Shown here: positions 43,968 to 53,535 of the stretch, piece by piece
How the letters are laid out: each line of letters opens with the position of its first letter
Numbering within the stretch: the first letter of the stretch is position 1
Source: Neoroseomonas lacus
GTDB taxonomy: Bacteria; Pseudomonadota; Alphaproteobacteria; Acetobacterales; Acetobacteraceae
Length of the DNA: 64,000 bases
Direction of reading: 5' to 3'
NCBI RefSeq assembly: GCF_014644535.1
Contig: NZ_BMKW01000003.1
Coordinates: forward strand, 1 to 64,000
Made by a program: the position numbers and the translations under genes
Notes under the pieces: generated by a model
Databases searched by the model: none
The model's input: only the letters and a program-made list of their open reading frames with translations
What the model was told of the DNA's origin: nothing

Positions 43968-46106
43968 ATGGAGACGGGCGTGGAGGAAGCGAAACCCGGG
44001 CGACCCTTGCCCATCGCGCGCATCGTGGCGCCGCGATCGGTGGCGGTCGTCGGCGCGTCGGATGACGTCGGCAAGTTCGGTGGCCGAGTCATCCACTATC
44101 TGCAGAAGCACGGATTTCCCGGGCAGATACTGCCGATCAACCCGAACCGCGCGACGATCCGCGGCCTGCCGGCCTTCCCGCGCGTCAGCGCGGCGCCGAT
44201 CGCCGCCGATGTCGCGATTCTCGCCGTGCCCGCCTCGTCGCTCGAAGTGCAGGTCGCCGATTGCGCGGCCGCGGGTGTCGGCGCCTGCATCATCATCACC
44301 GGTAAGCTCGCCGAGGCCGGGCCCGAGGGCGCCGCCCTGCAGGAGCGTGTGCTGACCATCGCGCGGGATGCGGGGATGCGACTGGTCGGGCCGAACTGCC
44401 TCGGCATCTTCAACCCGGTCGATCGCGCCATGCTGTCCTCCTCCCTCGCACTGGAGGAGGATGAGTACGCGCCCGGCGGCATTGGCATGGCCAGCCAATC
44501 CGGCGCGCTCATGGGCACCCTGCTGTCCTTCGGCCGCCACCACGGCGCGCGCTTCAGCCGTTGCATCTCGGTGGGCAACCAGGCCGATCTCGGGCTCGAG
44601 GATTTTCTCGACTACCTGGTGCAGGACGACGCCACGCGCGCGGTCGGCCTGTACATCGAAGGCCTGCGCGACCCCGCGCGCTTCCGCGCCTTGCTGCGGG
44701 CGGCGGGCAAGCCGGTCTTCATCGTCAAGGCCGGGCGCAGCGAGGCCGGCGCGCAGGCCGCGCGCTCGCACACCGCGAGCTTCGCCGGCGCCTTTCCCGC
44801 CTTCGAGGCGATCTGCCGCGATGCCGGCGCCGTGGTGCTGGACGACCCTCAGGCGATGGTGCTCGCCTGCGACGCGGCGATCCGCCTGGCGCCGCTGCCC
44901 GCCGCCGGGCTGGGCCTCGCGCCAATCGCCTCCTCCGGCGGTTCCACCGTCACCTTCGCCGACATGCTGCCGGCCGCCGGGTTGCGCCTCGCGACCATGT
45001 CGGCGGCGACGCGCGCGGCGCTTGGCCGCTGGATGCCCGACACCCACATCGCCTTGCCGGTCGACACCGGCTCCTTCCACGAAGGCACCAGCGGCGACGG
45101 CTTGTCGGACTGCATCCGCGCCTTCATGGCCGACCCCGATGTCGGCGCCGTGGTGGTGCCGATGACGACGCAGCCCGACATGGCCGGCCGCACCGCACTG
45201 TTTCCGCCGCTCGGCCGGGAGGGAGGCAAGCCGCTGCTCTACCTGATGACGGCAGGCGCGGTTGGCGATGCCTCCCGCGCCGTGATGCGCGCGGCGGATT
45301 TCCCATTTTACGACCGCATGTCCGATGCCATCGCAGTGATCCGCGCGCTCGACGCCGCCGCCGACGGTCGCGCCCGCCACGACGCGCCGGCGCCCGACCG
45401 ACCGGTCGGCTGCGGCCCCGCACCGGCTCTTCCCATCGGTGCGCTGACCGAAGGCGAGGCGAAGCGCCTGCTCGCCGCCTATGGCATCCCGACCACGCGC
45501 GAGGTCGCCGCGTCCACGGCCGACCAGGCCATCGAGGCCGCCCGCAGCATCGGCTTCCCGGTCGTGCTGAAAGGCGTCAGCCGAGTGGTCGTGCATAAAT
45601 CCGACCTCGGCCTGGTGCGGCTGAACCTGCGCGACGAGGCTGCGGTCCGCACGGCCTTCGACGAAGTGATGGCGGCGCTCGAACGCGCTGCACCGGGCGC
45701 GGCCGAAGGCTGCGTGGTGCAGGAGATGGCGCGCGGCGAGGCGGAACTCTTCCTTGGCGCGACCTGCGATGCGCAATTCGGCCCGATGGTGCTGGCCGGC
45801 GCCGGCGGCGTGCTGGTCGAATTCCTGCAGGATGTGCGCACGGCCCCGGCGCCACTCTCCCCGCACGATGCGCGCGCCCTAATCGAAGGCCTGCGGGTCG
45901 CCTCGGTGCTGCGCGGGCTGCGCGGCCGACCTGCGGCCGACATTGCCGCGGCGGCCGGTGTGTTGGCGCGCCTGTCCTGGCTCGTCGCCGATCTGGGGCC
46001 ACGTCTCGCCGAACTCGATATCAACCCCCTGATCCTGCGCGCGGCCGGGCAGGGGGTGATCGCCGTAGATGCCCGCGCGACCCTGACGGAGGAAACCAAG
46101 CCATGA
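43968..46106 (+). CDS. ADP-forming acyl-CoA synthetase (fused alpha-beta)
   Basis: This 712-aa enzyme would make an acyl-CoA from acid, CoA and ATP, yielding ADP. Domain order is: CoA-binding Rossmann (VAVVGASDDVGKFGGRVIHY), succinyl-CoA-ligase-like domain (ASQSGALMGTLLSFG, and the phospho-His loop ARSHTASFAGAFPAF), and a C-terminal ATP-grasp (EGEAKRLLAAYGIPTTREVA, VVLKGVSRVVVHKSDLGLV). Length matches fused acetyl/acyl-CoA synthetases. No ribosome site is obvious before ATG 43968. Its stop overlaps the next Bug gene by ATGA. It probably activates the acid imported by the operon. Confidence 0.92.
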   Translation: METGVEEAKPGRPLPIARIVAPRSVAVVGASDDVGKFGGRVIHYLQKHGFPGQILPINPNRATIRGLPAFPRVSAAPIAADVAILAVPASSLEVQVADCAAAGVGACIIITGKLAEAGPEGAALQERVLTIARDAGMRLVGPNCLGIFNPVDRAMLSSSLALEEDEYAPGGIGMASQSGALMGTLLSFGRHHGARFSRCISVGNQADLGLEDFLDYLVQDDATRAVGLYIEGLRDPARFRALLRAAGKPVFIVKAGRSEAGAQAARSHTASFAGAFPAFEAICRDAGAVVLDDPQAMVLACDAAIRLAPLPAAGLGLAPIASSGGSTVTFADMLPAAGLRLATMSAATRAALGRWMPDTHIALPVDTGSFHEGTSGDGLSDCIRAFMADPDVGAVVVPMTTQPDMAGRTALFPPLGREGGKPLLYLMTAGAVGDASRAVMRAADFPFYDRMSDAIAVIRALDAAADGRARHDAPAPDRPVGCGPAPALPIGALTEGEAKRLLAAYGIPTTREVAASTADQAIEAARSIGFPVVLKGVSRVVVHKSDLGLVRLNLRDEAAVRTAFDEVMAALERAAPGAAEGCVVQEMARGEAELFLGATCDAQFGPMVLAGAGGVLVEFLQDVRTAPAPLSPHDARALIEGLRVASVLRGLRGRPAADIAAAAGVLARLSWLVADLGPRLAELDINPLILRAAGQGVIAVDARATLTEETKP

Positions 46107-47074
46107 AGGCATCACTGTCACGCCGCGCATTGGGCGCCACGCTGTTCGCACCGGCCCTGGCACGGGCGCAGGACGCCGCCGCCTGGCCGGAGCAGCGCAG
46201 CGTGGTGCTGGTCGTGCCCTATCCGCCCGGCGGCAGCACCGACAATGTTGCGCGGCCGCTGATGCCGGAATGGTCGCGCGTCATCGGCCAGACCATTGTG
46301 ATCGAGAATCGCGGTGGCGCCGGCGGCACGATCGGCGCCGAGATGGTCTCCCGCGCCAGGCCGGACGGTCACACCTTGCTGCTGTTCCCGACAGCGATCT
46401 TCACGATCAGCCCGACCATGATGCGGCCGCCCTATGACACGGATCGCGATTTCGTGCCGATCGCGCGGGTCGCCGCCTCGGACGCCTTCGTGGTGGTCAA
46501 TCCCGAGGTGCCGGCCCGCACGATCCAGGAACTGGTAGCCTATGGAAAGGCGAATCCCGGCGCGCTGCGCTTCGGCTCCGCCGGCAATGGCACCATCACC
46601 CAGTTGCAGTGCGAGATGTTCGCCGAATCCGCCGGGATGCGCGTCGAACACGTGCCCTATCGCGGCTCGGGCCTGTCGGTGAACGACCTGGTGGCAGGGC
46701 ACATTCAGATGATCTGCGATCCGGCCGCGCTGCCTATGGTACGCGCCGGCCGCGTCCGCGCGCTGGCGACCTTCGGCGACCAGCGCCACCCCGAATTCCC
46801 CGACGTGCCGACGCTGTTGGAGGTCGGGCTCGCGGAGCGCGGCGCCATGTCGTGGTTCGGCATCGCCGCGCCGGCCGGAACGCCGCCAGCCACCTGTGCG
46901 CGCATCGCCGCCTCGCTCGAACAGGCGCTGAAGTCGCCCGAAGTCGCGCGCGGCATGGCGCTTGGCGGCCTGCGTCCCGCCTTCGAGACGGGCGAAGCCT
47001 TCGCCAATCGCATCACGCAGGATCGAGCGATCTTCGCGGACATCATCCGACGTACCGGAGCAGGAGTGAATTGA
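46103..47074 (+). CDS. Bug/TctC family periplasmic receptor
   Basis: This 323-aa receptor begins MKASLSRRALGATLFAPALA (signal peptide ending RAQ). WPEQRSVVLVVPYPPGGSTD and IENRGGAGGTIGAEMVSRAR follow. It is coupled by ATGA to the acyl-CoA synthetase gene and followed 1 bp later by the enoyl-CoA hydratase gene. The tight packing implies a receptor dedicated to the acid processed by this operon. Confidence 0.92.
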   Translation: MKASLSRRALGATLFAPALARAQDAAAWPEQRSVVLVVPYPPGGSTDNVARPLMPEWSRVIGQTIVIENRGGAGGTIGAEMVSRARPDGHTLLLFPTAIFTISPTMMRPPYDTDRDFVPIARVAASDAFVVVNPEVPARTIQELVAYGKANPGALRFGSAGNGTITQLQCEMFAESAGMRVEHVPYRGSGLSVNDLVAGHIQMICDPAALPMVRAGRVRALATFGDQRHPEFPDVPTLLEVGLAERGAMSWFGIAAPAGTPPATCARIAASLEQALKSPEVARGMALGGLRPAFETGEAFANRITQDRAIFADIIRRTGAGVN

Positions 47075-47075
47075 C

Positions 47076-47816
47076 GTGGAACTGGTGACTGTCACGGACG
47101 AAGGTCCGATCCGCATCGTGACGCTGAACAACCCGGGCAAGGGCAACGCCATCAGCAAGCCGATGGCCGAGCAGGTCCAGGTGGTGATGCAGGAATTCGA
47201 GCATCGCGACGACCTGCGCGTCGCCATCATCACCGCCGCCGGCACGCGCGCCTTCACCTTCGGCGCCGATGTCGCCGACCCGCCGGAACTGTGGCGCGCC
47301 ATCCCGACCGTCGGCTTCCGCCCGCTCAAGCCGGTGATCTGCGCCGTCGAGGGGTGGTGCGTCGGTGGCGGTATCGTGCTCGCCATGATGTGCGACCTGA
47401 TGGTCTGCGGTGCGACCGCGAAATTCTACTACCCCGAGGCGAAGCTTGGCCTGACCGGCGGCATGATCGCCGGCCTCGTCAGCCGCGTGCCGCACAAGAT
47501 CGCCATGGAGATCGCGCTGCTCTGCACCACGATCAGCGCCGAGCGTGCCGAACGCATCGGCCTGGTGAATGAGGTGGTGCCCGAAGGCCAGGCTCTGTCG
47601 CGCGCGAAGGAGATGGCGACCGAACTTGCCGGCATGGCGCCGATGGTGCTGCACGAGATCAAGCGGATGGTCACCGAGGAAATCCTGCCGCGCGGCCCCT
47701 CCGAGCAGATGGCGATCCATGGCCAACGTATGGCTGCGATCCGCAACTCGGCCGACTTCGTGGAAGGCAAGGCCGCCTTCCGCGAAAAGCGCGCGCCCAA
47801 CTTCGAAGGACGCTGA
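47076..47816 (+). CDS. Enoyl-CoA hydratase/isomerase family protein
   Basis: This 246-aa crotonase has oxyanion-hole segments FTFGADVADP and VEGWCVGGGIVLAMMCDLMV, then YYPEAKLGLTGGMIAGLVSR and AERIGLVNEVVPEGQAL. It would hydrate or isomerise an enoyl-CoA; catalytic Glu placement is not clear enough to choose. It starts with GTG 47076 behind AGGAG. It lies between a Bug gene and an alpha-methylacyl-CoA racemase gene, each within 3 bp. Confidence 0.9.
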   Translation: MELVTVTDEGPIRIVTLNNPGKGNAISKPMAEQVQVVMQEFEHRDDLRVAIITAAGTRAFTFGADVADPPELWRAIPTVGFRPLKPVICAVEGWCVGGGIVLAMMCDLMVCGATAKFYYPEAKLGLTGGMIAGLVSRVPHKIAMEIALLCTTISAERAERIGLVNEVVPEGQALSRAKEMATELAGMAPMVLHEIKRMVTEEILPRGPSEQMAIHGQRMAAIRNSADFVEGKAAFREKRAPNFEGR

Positions 47817-47819
47817 GCC

Positions 47820-48938
47820 ATGCCTGGTCCGCTTTCCGGTCTTCGGGTTCTGGAGATTGCCGGCATCGGGCCGGGACCTTTCTGTTGCATGATGCTCGCC
47901 GATCTCGGCGCGGAGGTGCTGCGCATCGACAGGCCGGGCGGCACGGCGGGCAACCCGGCCGATGTGCTCGGCCGCGGCCGCCGCGGCGTCGCGCTCGACC
48001 TGAAGCAGCCAGCGGCGATCGATGCCGCGCTGCGCCTGGTCGAGCGCGCCGATGTGCTGGTCGAAGGCTTCCGGCCGGGGGTGATGGAACGCCTCGGCCT
48101 AGGGCCGGCGGACTGCCACGCGCGCAACCCGCGCCTTGTCTATGGCCGCATGACCGGCTGGGGCCAGGACGGGCCGCTGGCCCAGGCGGCGGGCCACGAC
48201 ATCACCTACATCGCGCTGACCGGCGCGCTTTGGTCAATGGGCCGCGCCGGGCAACGCCCGGTGCCGCCGCTCAACCTGGTGGGCGATTTCGGTGGCGGTG
48301 GCATGCTGCTCGCCTACGGCATCATGGCCGCGCTGTTCGAGGCCAAGCGCTCCGGCCAGGGCCAGGTGGTCGATGCAGCGATGACCGATGGCTCCGCAAC
48401 GCTGATGGGCGCCTTCTTTGGCCAGTTTGCGCAAGGGCGATGGACGAATGCGCGCGAGAGCAACATGCTCGACGGCGCTTGCCCTTACTACGACACCTAT
48501 GAATGCGCGGATGGAAAATACGTCGCGGTTGGCGCGTTGGAGCCGCAATTCTTCGCCCTGCTGCTCAAGGGCCTCGGCCTCGACCCCGAACGCTTCGCCG
48601 ACCGCACGAACAAGGCGCGCTGGCCCGCCATCAAGGCCGAGTTCACCGCGATCTTCCTGACCCAGCCGCGCGACCATTGGGCCGCGCTCTTCGACGGCAC
48701 GGATGCCTGCGTCGCGCCGGTACTCGACCTCGAGGAAGCGCCGCGCCATCCGCACAATGTCGCGCGTGGCACCTTCTTCGCGCGAGGCAAGGGCATGCAG
48801 CCCGCGCCGAGCCCGCGCTTTTCCCGCACGCCGCCGGAGCAGCCAGGTCCGCCCCTGCGCCGCAGCACGGACGCCGATGCGGCTCTTGCCGATTGGGGCT
48901 TCTCCCCGGCCGAGATCGCCGCCTTACGCGGCGGCTGA
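47820..48938 (+). CDS. Alpha-methylacyl-CoA racemase (CaiB/BaiF family)
   Basis: This 372-aa protein is in the class III CoA-transferase fold, but the residues point to a racemase. His126 ([11 protein letters not shown]), Asp156 ([10 protein letters not shown]) and Glu241 (VGALEPQFF) fall at exactly the positions of the catalytic His126/Asp156/Glu241 of the mycobacterial racemase MCR. It would invert the 2-methyl centre of branched acyl-CoAs so that a stereospecific dehydrogenase can act. The acyl-CoA dehydrogenase gene follows 57 bp later. A CoA-transferase role is less likely. Confidence 0.9.
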   Translation: MPGPLSGLRVLEIAGIGPGPFCCMMLADLGAEVLRIDRPGGTAGNPADVLGRGRRGVALDLKQPAAIDAALRLVERADVLVEGFRPGVMERLGLGPADCHARNPRLVYGRMTGWGQDGPLAQAAGHDITYIALTGALWSMGRAGQRPVPPLNLVGDFGGGGMLLAYGIMAALFEAKRSGQGQVVDAAMTDGSATLMGAFFGQFAQGRWTNARESNMLDGACPYYDTYECADGKYVAVGALEPQFFALLLKGLGLDPERFADRTNKARWPAIKAEFTAIFLTQPRDHWAALFDGTDACVAPVLDLEEAPRHPHNVARGTFFARGKGMQPAPSPRFSRTPPEQPGPPLRRSTDADAALADWGFSPAEIAALRGG

Positions 48939-48995
48939 CAGCCACGCCGGCCGCGCTGTAAGCTCGCGCCAAGACAAGCAAGCGAGGACACGCCA

Positions 48996-50156
48996 ATGGA
49001 TACCGCAGCCCCGCCGTCTGGCATGGCGCGCAGCGTCTTCACCTCGGATCACGAGATCTTCCGCACCCAGGTCCGCCGCTTCTTCGAACGCGAGATCGTC
49101 CCCTTCCACCGCGACTGGGAACGCGCCGAGATTGTCCCGCGTGAGGTCTGGCTGAAGGCCGGCGCGGAGGGCCTGCTCTGCCCGATGATGGCCGAGGAAC
49201 ATGGCGGCGCCGGCGCCGATTTCGGCTACGCCGCCATCATCATCGAGGAGATCGCGCGGACCAACGCTTCGGGCATCGGCTTTCCGCTGCATTCCGACAT
49301 CGTGGTGCCCTACGTCGAGGAATTCGCGCTGTCTCACAAGAAGCGCGAATGGCTGCCGCGCATGGCGAAGGGCGAGATCATCACCGCCATCGCCATGACC
49401 GAACCCGGCATGGGTTCCGACCTCAAGGCGATGAAGACTCATGCACGGCGCGACGGGTCCGACTGGATTATCAACGGGTCCAAGACCTTCATCTCAAACG
49501 GCCAGAATGCAGGCCTGGTCATCGTCGCCTGCAAGACCGACCCTGGCGCGGGCCGCAAGGGCATCAGCCTGATCTGCGTCGAGGAAGGCACACCCGGCTT
49601 CACCAAGGGCCGCAACCTCGAGAAGATCGGCATGCATGCCGCCGACACCTCGGAACTCTTCTTCGACGATGTGCGCGTGCCCGCCGACAATCTGCTCGGT
49701 GAGGAAAATGCCGGCTTCTCCTACCTGATCCGCAACCTGCCGCAGGAACGTTTGGTCATCGCCATACGCGCCGCCGCCTCGATGGAGGTGATGCTGCAGA
49801 AGACCATCGACTATGCCAAAGACCGCAAGGTCTTCAACCAGACGGTCTTCGATTTCCAGCACAACCGCTTCAAGCTGGCCGAGCTGCGCGCCAACACCAC
49901 CATGATGCGCGTCTTCGTCGACCATTGCATGGCGCTGCACCTGAATGGCGGGTTGTCGATCGACCTTGCCGCGCAGGCCAAGCTGCTCGCCACCGAAATG
50001 CAGAACCGCCTGCTCGACGACTGCCTGCAGATGCATGGCGGCAATGGCTACATGGCCGATTACGAGATCGGCCGCGCCTGGGCCGATGCGCGCGTCGGGC
50101 GCATCTATGGCGGCAGTTCCGAGATCATGAAGGAAATCATCGCGCGCACGCTATGA
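48996..50156 (+). CDS. Acyl-CoA dehydrogenase
   Basis: This 386-aa flavoenzyme would oxidise an acyl-CoA to the 2-enoyl-CoA. It has AMTEPGMGSDLKAMKTHARR and WIINGSKTFISNGQNAGLVI in the middle domain, then MHGGNGYMADYEIGRAWADA and RIYGGSSEIMKEIIARTL at the C-terminus. These match the long-chain/AcdA-like group. It follows the racemase gene and precedes the second Bug gene of the operon. Branched-chain or aromatic side-chain acyl-CoA is a likely substrate, given the racemase. Confidence 0.93.
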   Translation: MDTAAPPSGMARSVFTSDHEIFRTQVRRFFEREIVPFHRDWERAEIVPREVWLKAGAEGLLCPMMAEEHGGAGADFGYAAIIIEEIARTNASGIGFPLHSDIVVPYVEEFALSHKKREWLPRMAKGEIITAIAMTEPGMGSDLKAMKTHARRDGSDWIINGSKTFISNGQNAGLVIVACKTDPGAGRKGISLICVEEGTPGFTKGRNLEKIGMHAADTSELFFDDVRVPADNLLGEENAGFSYLIRNLPQERLVIAIRAAASMEVMLQKTIDYAKDRKVFNQTVFDFQHNRFKLAELRANTTMMRVFVDHCMALHLNGGLSIDLAAQAKLLATEMQNRLLDDCLQMHGGNGYMADYEIGRAWADARVGRIYGGSSEIMKEIIARTL

Positions 50157-50190
50157 TGCGCGGCGACACCAACCGGGAGGACAAACAGGA

Positions 50191-51159
50191 ATGACACTGA
50201 CCACACGCCGCGCCACGCTGGGTGCAACCCTGACGCTGCCCTTCGTGCGGGGGGCAACCGCGCAGGAGCGTTTCCCCAACCGCCCTATCACCATCTATGT
50301 TCCGTTCCCGGCCGGCGGCGCGACGGATGTGCAGATGCGTTCCTTCGCGGAGGCCGCGACGCGCCATTTCGGCCAGACCGTGCTGGTCGAGAACCGCCCC
50401 GGCGCCGGCAGCACGCTCGGCGCCGCGGCGGTCGCGCGCGCACGCTCGGATGGCTACACCGTCTCGCAGATGACCCTGCCAGCGCTGCGCCTGCCGCACA
50501 TGCAGCGCATGCCTTACGACGTCACCAAGGACTTCACCCCGATCATCCACCTTACCGGCTATCTTTTCGCCGTGGCGGTGCGCACCGAAAGCCCCTACCG
50601 CACCTGGCAGGACCTGGTGGCGGATGCGAAGCGTCGCCCGGGCGAGGTCCGCCTCGGCAATACCGGCGCGAACGGCACGCCGCATCTGACGCTGGTGGAC
50701 CTGGCCGCGCGCGAGCAGATCGACATCGTCCACGTCCCCTATCGCGGCGAAGGCGACATGACCCCGGCACTGCTCGGCGCGCATATCGAAGGCGGCGCTG
50801 GCGGTTCCGGCATGGGGCAGCTGGTGGATGACGGCAAGCTGCGCTTCCTCAATGTCTGGTCGCGCGAACGCTCCCCGCGCTGGCCCTCCGTCCCGACGCT
50901 GATCGAACTCGGCTACACGGATATGGTGGTGACGTCGCCCTATGGCCTGGTCGCCCCGGCCGGCCTCGACCCGGCGGTCACCCGCGCGCTGCATGACGGC
51001 TTCAAGGCGGCGCTCTACGACCCAGCCCATATCGCGACGCTGCGCCGGCTCGACCAGCCGCTCGAATACCTCAACACCGAGGATTACGCGGCGAACATGC
51101 TGGCGACCTATGAGGCCGAACGCCAGCGCGTCGAACGCCTCGGCCTCAGGACGGGTTGA
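50191..51159 (+). CDS. Bug/TctC family periplasmic receptor
   Basis: This 322-aa receptor starts MTLTTRRATLGATLTLPFVR (signal peptide ending ATAQ) behind GGGAGGA. FPNRPITIYVPFPAGGATD and VENRPGAGSTLGAAAVARAR are the family signatures. It is the last gene of the plus-strand operon and the second Bug receptor in it. Its end overlaps the convergent acyl-CoA ligase gene by 14 bp. Confidence 0.92.
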   Translation: MTLTTRRATLGATLTLPFVRGATAQERFPNRPITIYVPFPAGGATDVQMRSFAEAATRHFGQTVLVENRPGAGSTLGAAAVARARSDGYTVSQMTLPALRLPHMQRMPYDVTKDFTPIIHLTGYLFAVAVRTESPYRTWQDLVADAKRRPGEVRLGNTGANGTPHLTLVDLAAREQIDIVHVPYRGEGDMTPALLGAHIEGGAGGSGMGQLVDDGKLRFLNVWSRERSPRWPSVPTLIELGYTDMVVTSPYGLVAPAGLDPAVTRALHDGFKAALYDPAHIATLRRLDQPLEYLNTEDYAANMLATYEAERQRVERLGLRTG

Positions 51160-52687
51160 GGTAGCGCTCCTTCAGGATCCTGCGCAGCAGCTTGCCGGCC
51201 TCGCTGCGCGGGAGTTCCTCGGCGAATTCCCATGACCGCGGCCGCTTCGGCCCGGCTAGCTGCTCGCGGCATAGCGCCTCGAGCTCGCTCCGCAGCGCCG
51301 CCTCGTCCCTGCGCGGCTCGCGCTGGACGATGACGGCGTGCACCTGCTCGCCGAAATCCTCGTTGGGCACGCCGACGACGGCGACCTCGGCCACCGCCGG
51401 GTGGCGCACCAACACGGATTCGATCTCGGCCGGATAGAGATTTACGCCGCCCGACAGGATCAGGTCCGCGCGCCGGTCCGACAGGAACAGCCAGCCCTTC
51501 TCATCGACCCGACCGAGGTCGCCCAGGCTTGCCCAGCCCCGAGCATTATAGGCCGCCGCCGTCTTGTCCGGCGCGTTGTGATAGGCGAAGCGCGGCGCGC
51601 CCTCGAAGCAGATGCGGCCGACCTCACCCACCGGAAGCTCGTTGCCATCATCGTCGCAGATATGCAGCGTCACGCCATTGACCGGGCGGCCCACCGTTCC
51701 GGTCCGTGCCATCCAGTCCTGCGGCGAGGCGACGGTGGTGCCGACACCCTCCGACCCCGCATAATACTCCCACAGGATCGGCCCCCACCATTCCATCATC
51801 CGCTGCTTCACCGCGATGGGGCAGGGGGCGGCGGCATGGATCGCGCAGCGATGCGACGACAGGTCGAAGCCGCGTCGCACCGCCTCCGGCAGGGCCAGCA
51901 GACGCACGAACATCGTCGGCACCCATTGGCTGTGGGTAACGCGATAGCGCTCGATCAACTCCAGCGCGCGGATAGGGTCGAACTTCGCCATCACCACCGC
52001 CGTGCCGCCCTCGCCGATGGTGCGGCGGATGGCATAGCCATGCGGCGCGGCGTGATACAGCGGCGCAGGCGAGAGATAGACCGTGTCCGTATCGAAGCCG
52101 TAGAGCGACTTCCACGTCATGTCCCAATCCGGCGCGTCGCGGTTCTCCCAGGCCAGCATCGGCCGCTTGATGCCTTTGGGCAGCCCCGTCGTGCCCGACG
52201 AGTACAGGAATTCCCGCCCCAGTGGACAGGGCGGCAGTTCCACCGGCACGGGGTAGCGGGCAAGCGCCGCCTCGAAGTTGTCGTAACCGTCGAGACCCTC
52301 GCCCACGGCAAAGTGTGGCACCGCACCGACCACACCTTCGTGAAGCAGCGCCGTCGCCAGCTCCGCGAGGCCCGGCGAGACGATGATCGCCTTCGCCGCC
52401 GCATCGGTCAGCATGTAGGCGACTTCCTGCGGCCGCAGATGCACCGACAGCGGCGTGTAATACAGCCCGGCGCGCCGGCAGGCATAAACCAACTCGATGA
52501 ATTCGGGGCGATTGTCCATCAGCATGGCGATGCCTTCGCCGGGCTGCAGCCCAAGCCCGATCAGCCATTGCGCGATGCGGTTGGCCCGCGCGTCGAGCTC
52601 GCCATAGGTGATGCTGGTGCCGCGATCGGGGAAATGCGCCGCCACCTTCGCCGGGAAGGCCGTGGCCCAGCGCGCGATCTGCACCAT
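51146..52687 (-). CDS. AMP-forming acyl-CoA ligase
   Basis: This 513-aa ANL enzyme has the standard phosphate loop LYSSGTTGLPKGIKR, the adenine region WEYYAGSEGVG, the hinge LGDLGRVDEKGWLFLSDRRADLILSGG and the catalytic Lys near the end (LPRSEAGKLLRRILKERY). It would make an acyl-CoA via an acyl-adenylate. The start at 52687 follows GGGAGAG. It is convergent with the eight-gene operon and may serve related acids. Fatty-acid, 4-coumarate-like or other ligase function cannot be told apart by eye. Confidence 0.9.
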   Translation of the reverse strand: MVQIARWATAFPAKVAAHFPDRGTSITYGELDARANRIAQWLIGLGLQPGEGIAMLMDNRPEFIELVYACRRAGLYYTPLSVHLRPQEVAYMLTDAAAKAIIVSPGLAELATALLHEGVVGAVPHFAVGEGLDGYDNFEAALARYPVPVELPPCPLGREFLYSSGTTGLPKGIKRPMLAWENRDAPDWDMTWKSLYGFDTDTVYLSPAPLYHAAPHGYAIRRTIGEGGTAVVMAKFDPIRALELIERYRVTHSQWVPTMFVRLLALPEAVRRGFDLSSHRCAIHAAAPCPIAVKQRMMEWWGPILWEYYAGSEGVGTTVASPQDWMARTGTVGRPVNGVTLHICDDDGNELPVGEVGRICFEGAPRFAYHNAPDKTAAAYNARGWASLGDLGRVDEKGWLFLSDRRADLILSGGVNLYPAEIESVLVRHPAVAEVAVVGVPNEDFGEQVHAVIVQREPRRDEAALRSELEALCREQLAGPKRPRSWEFAEELPRSEAGKLLRRILKERYLNPS

Positions 52688-52783
52688 TCGTTCTCTCCCT
52701 TGCCGTTGGCGCAAGCCTGCTGTGCCACCCACGCCGCGTCAACGCGCCTTGCCCCCGCGGCGCGGGCGCGCTGCAATGGGTTC

Positions 52784-53491
52784 ATGTCAAATGCCGTTCC
52801 CGCGCGTCCCGCCTCCACCATCCTGCTGCTGCGCGACGGGCCTGGTGGGCTTGAGGTATTCATGGTGGTGCGTCACCACCAGATCGACTTCGCCTCCGGT
52901 GCCCTGGTTTTCCCGGGCGGGCGCGTCGAAGCCGCCGACGCCGTGCTGGCCGGCGGCGACCCGAACCTGGCCTTCCGTGTCGCCGCTATCCGCGAGACCT
53001 GGGAGGAATGCGGCATCCTGCTCGCTGCCCCGGGCACCCCCCCGCCGGCCGAAGGCGACTTCGCCACCATGCTGCTCGACCGCGGGATGGTGCCGGATTG
53101 TGACTGCCTCGCCCATTTCGCGCATTGGATCACGCCGGTCCCGGTGCCCAAGCGCTTCGACACGCATTTCTTCCTCGCCGCCGCGCCGGCCGACCAGGAT
53201 GCCGTCCATGACGGGCATGAGGCGGTGGACAGCGTCTGGATCCGCCCCGCGGACGCGCTGGCCGAGGCCATCGCCGGCACGAAGAAGGTGGTTTTCCCGA
53301 CCCGCATGAACCTGACGAAGCTGGCCCGCAGCAACACCGTCGCCGAAGCCTTCGCCGCCGCGCGCGCCAGGCCCGTGGTGACGGTCCAGCCGATCCAGCG
53401 CGACACGCCGGAGGGCCGCTACCTCCGCATCCCCATCGAGGCCGATTACGATGGCGAGGAATTCCTCGCCGGCGACCCGCCGTCGATGTGA
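52784..53491 (+). CDS. NUDT19-like Nudix hydrolase, probable acyl-CoA/CoA diphosphatase
   Basis: This 235-aa protein has a Nudix box split by an insertion: FPGGRVEAADAV, then after about 15 residues FRVAAIRETWEECGILL, which holds the metal-binding RE..EE. The split box and the length are traits of NUDT19-type enzymes that cleave CoA or acyl-CoA diphosphates. The setting, among acyl-CoA genes, agrees. ATG 52784 begins MSNAVPARPASTILLLRDGP; the ribosome site is poor. A LimB-like monooxygenase gene follows after 44 bp. Confidence 0.85.
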   Translation: MSNAVPARPASTILLLRDGPGGLEVFMVVRHHQIDFASGALVFPGGRVEAADAVLAGGDPNLAFRVAAIRETWEECGILLAAPGTPPPAEGDFATMLLDRGMVPDCDCLAHFAHWITPVPVPKRFDTHFFLAAAPADQDAVHDGHEAVDSVWIRPADALAEAIAGTKKVVFPTRMNLTKLARSNTVAEAFAAARARPVVTVQPIQRDTPEGRYLRIPIEADYDGEEFLAGDPPSM

Positions 53492-53535
53492 CGGCATCGG
53501 GCCTCCCGCCACAGGCAACGACAAGGACACGCTCC

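Noticed and set aside
43944-45866. A 640-codon minus-strand frame opposite the ADP-forming acyl-CoA synthetase.
   Set aside because: Antisense artefact; the synthetase motifs are complete on the plus strand.
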